Below are positions 21,989 to 22,408 of a stretch of 22,408 nt of DNA, piece by piece. A model generated the notes under the pieces. That model was not told where the DNA came from. It ran no database searches and saw only the letters and a program-made list of their open reading frames with translations. Origin of the DNA: JAZLIL01 sp045617405 (GTDB lineage Bacteria > Bacillota > Clostridia > Lachnospirales > Lachnospiraceae); contig JAZLIL010000115.1 in the NCBI GenBank assembly GCA_045617405.1, positions 1 through 22,408 of the forward strand, in the 5' to 3' direction. Each line of letters opens with the position of its first letter. Position 1 is the stretch's first letter. The position numbers and the translations under genes were made by a program.

Positions 21989-22186
21989 GAATCTGCGAAA
22001 TGTGAGTTTGATGAGCGTCAGGAAGCAATTCGCGGAACCGGCTGCAAATACGGCTTTGTCACTCTTGTTTCTTATATGGTGCTTTGGATGGTTTTCGATC
22101 TGTTTGAAGTGGAATTGCCGTTATTGTCATTAGCGCCATTGGTGTATTCCTTTTGTAACAGGCTATGCTTTACAACCGTAGACTGA
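21989..22186 (+). pseudogene. Broken duplicate of the upstream membrane protein gene
   Basis: Bases 21989-22122 repeat 21332-21465 with four substitutions, two of which change the protein (Tyr to Cys, Ile to Val). After 22122 similarity stops abruptly. In the original frame the sequence continues with LLSLAPLVYSFCNRL to a TGA at 22184-22186. In another frame it reads VIVISAIGVFLL and then stop, which looks like the end of a membrane helix, so the junction may join two paralog fragments with a frameshift. An ATG at 21956 would open this frame, but its GGAGG touches the ATG directly, so translation is doubtful. Best seen as a remnant of a second, paralogous membrane gene after the XRE gene. Confidence 0.75.
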
Positions 22187-22215
22187 GATAAAGACGGCTG
22201 ACGGGTTTTGTAATA

Positions 22216-22244
22216 CTATTGTAACATACAATGTTTTACAATAG
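22216..22244 (+). promoter_or_regulatory. Palindromic operator-like site over a promoter -35
   Basis: CTATTGTAA (22216-22224) is exactly complementary in reverse to TTACAATAG (22236-22244). With inner AACAT/ATGTT the arms extend to 12 nt, with two extra T on the right side. The right arm contains the -35 box of the promoter at 22235-22263. Confidence 0.65.
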
Positions 22245-22263
22245 GAGAAAATGAGAGTATAAT
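22235..22263 (+). promoter_or_regulatory. Sigma-A promoter for the secreted protein gene
   Basis: TTTACA (22235-22240), a 17-nt spacer and a perfect TATAAT (22258-22263). The leader to the ATG at 22320 is about 50 nt. Confidence 0.8.
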
Positions 22264-22319
22264 GTAAGCAAAGTGCGGACAGTTTGACTCGATGTCACTG
22301 TCGTGTTAAGGAGGTAATT

Positions 22320-22408
22320 ATGTTTCGTGGATTAAAGAGTGTTCTGGCGGTTATGCTTGTTTTGGCAATGGTGTTTACACTTTGCCCGCAAAATGCTTTG
22401 GCAAAGAA
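22320..22408 (+). CDS. N-terminus of a secreted protein (truncated by the window end)
   Basis: An ATG at 22320 follows AAGGAGG (22308-22314) with a good gap. The 29 visible codons encode MFRGLKSVLAVMLVLAMVFT and then LCPQNALAK, a typical Sec signal peptide: Arg/Lys at the start, a hydrophobic core and a probable cleavage after ALA. The mature protein lies outside the window, so function cannot be stated. A near-consensus promoter overlapped by a large palindrome lies upstream, suggesting controlled expression. Confidence 0.8.
   Translation, partial: MFRGLKSVLAVMLVLAMVFTLCPQNALAK

Noticed and set aside
21956..22186. A genuine small membrane protein gene beginning at ATG 21956
   Set aside because: The frame is mostly a copy of an internal piece of the upstream gene, then unrelated sequence. 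GGAGG abuts the ATG, and the frame overlaps the XRE gene, so I list it as a remnant.

Overview
The window looks like a chromosomal segment of a low-to-moderate GC Firmicute, most likely a clostridial (Lachnospiraceae-type) bacterium. The basis is strong AGGAGG-type ribosome binding sites, near-consensus sigma-A promoters, Gram-positive gene sets (rqcH, ytfI-ytfJ/gerW, rpmB-yloU-fakA, comEA/comEC), a lipoprotein with a Gram-positive style lipobox, and a tRNA-Ser without encoded CCA. The species assignment is inference; no rRNA or other decisive marker is present.

Layout. (1) 1-3301: the 3' part of mnmA on the plus strand converges on a PHP-type histidinol phosphatase and on rqcH (ribosome quality control), both on the minus strand, with a strong minus-strand terminator between the last two. 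(2) 3372-5653: a divergent promoter drives a small operon of a rhomboid-like membrane protein with a C-terminal zinc cluster, a DUF2953 (YtfI) membrane protein and a GerW/YtfJ family protein. (3) 5716-8273: rpmB with its own promoter and terminator, then yloU (Asp23/Gls24) and fakA (fatty acid kinase), closed by a terminator. (4) 8284-14956: a tightly packed operon comEA - response regulator - histidine kinase - GerMN lipoprotein - comEC. A complete two-component system with a lipoprotein partner sits inside the DNA-uptake operon. (5) 15036-16496, minus strand: a single polypeptide joining a Cof-type HAD phosphatase to dephospho-CoA kinase, with a shortened C-terminus. (6) 16692-20015: an MBOAT acyltransferase and a DHHW/AlgX-like protein, the two halves of an exopolymer O-acetylation machine. 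They are separated by four 37-bp tandem repeats that run directly into the second gene's start codon. (7) 20105-20275: promoter, tRNA-Ser(CGA) and terminator. (8) 20276-22408: an accessory-looking stretch with AT-rich non-coding DNA that may be an integrase remnant, a six-helix membrane protein with an XRE-type regulator, a 134-bp duplicated and broken piece of that membrane gene, and the start of a secreted protein gene whose promoter lies in a large palindrome.

Most genes are housekeeping and well recognised. The unusual points are the HAD-CoaE fusion, the two-component/GerMN insertion in the com operon, the pseudo-rhomboid with a zinc cluster, the 37-bp repeat array with nested mini-ORFs, and the rearranged right end. 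I did not find a CRISPR array, insertion sequence or obvious defence system.
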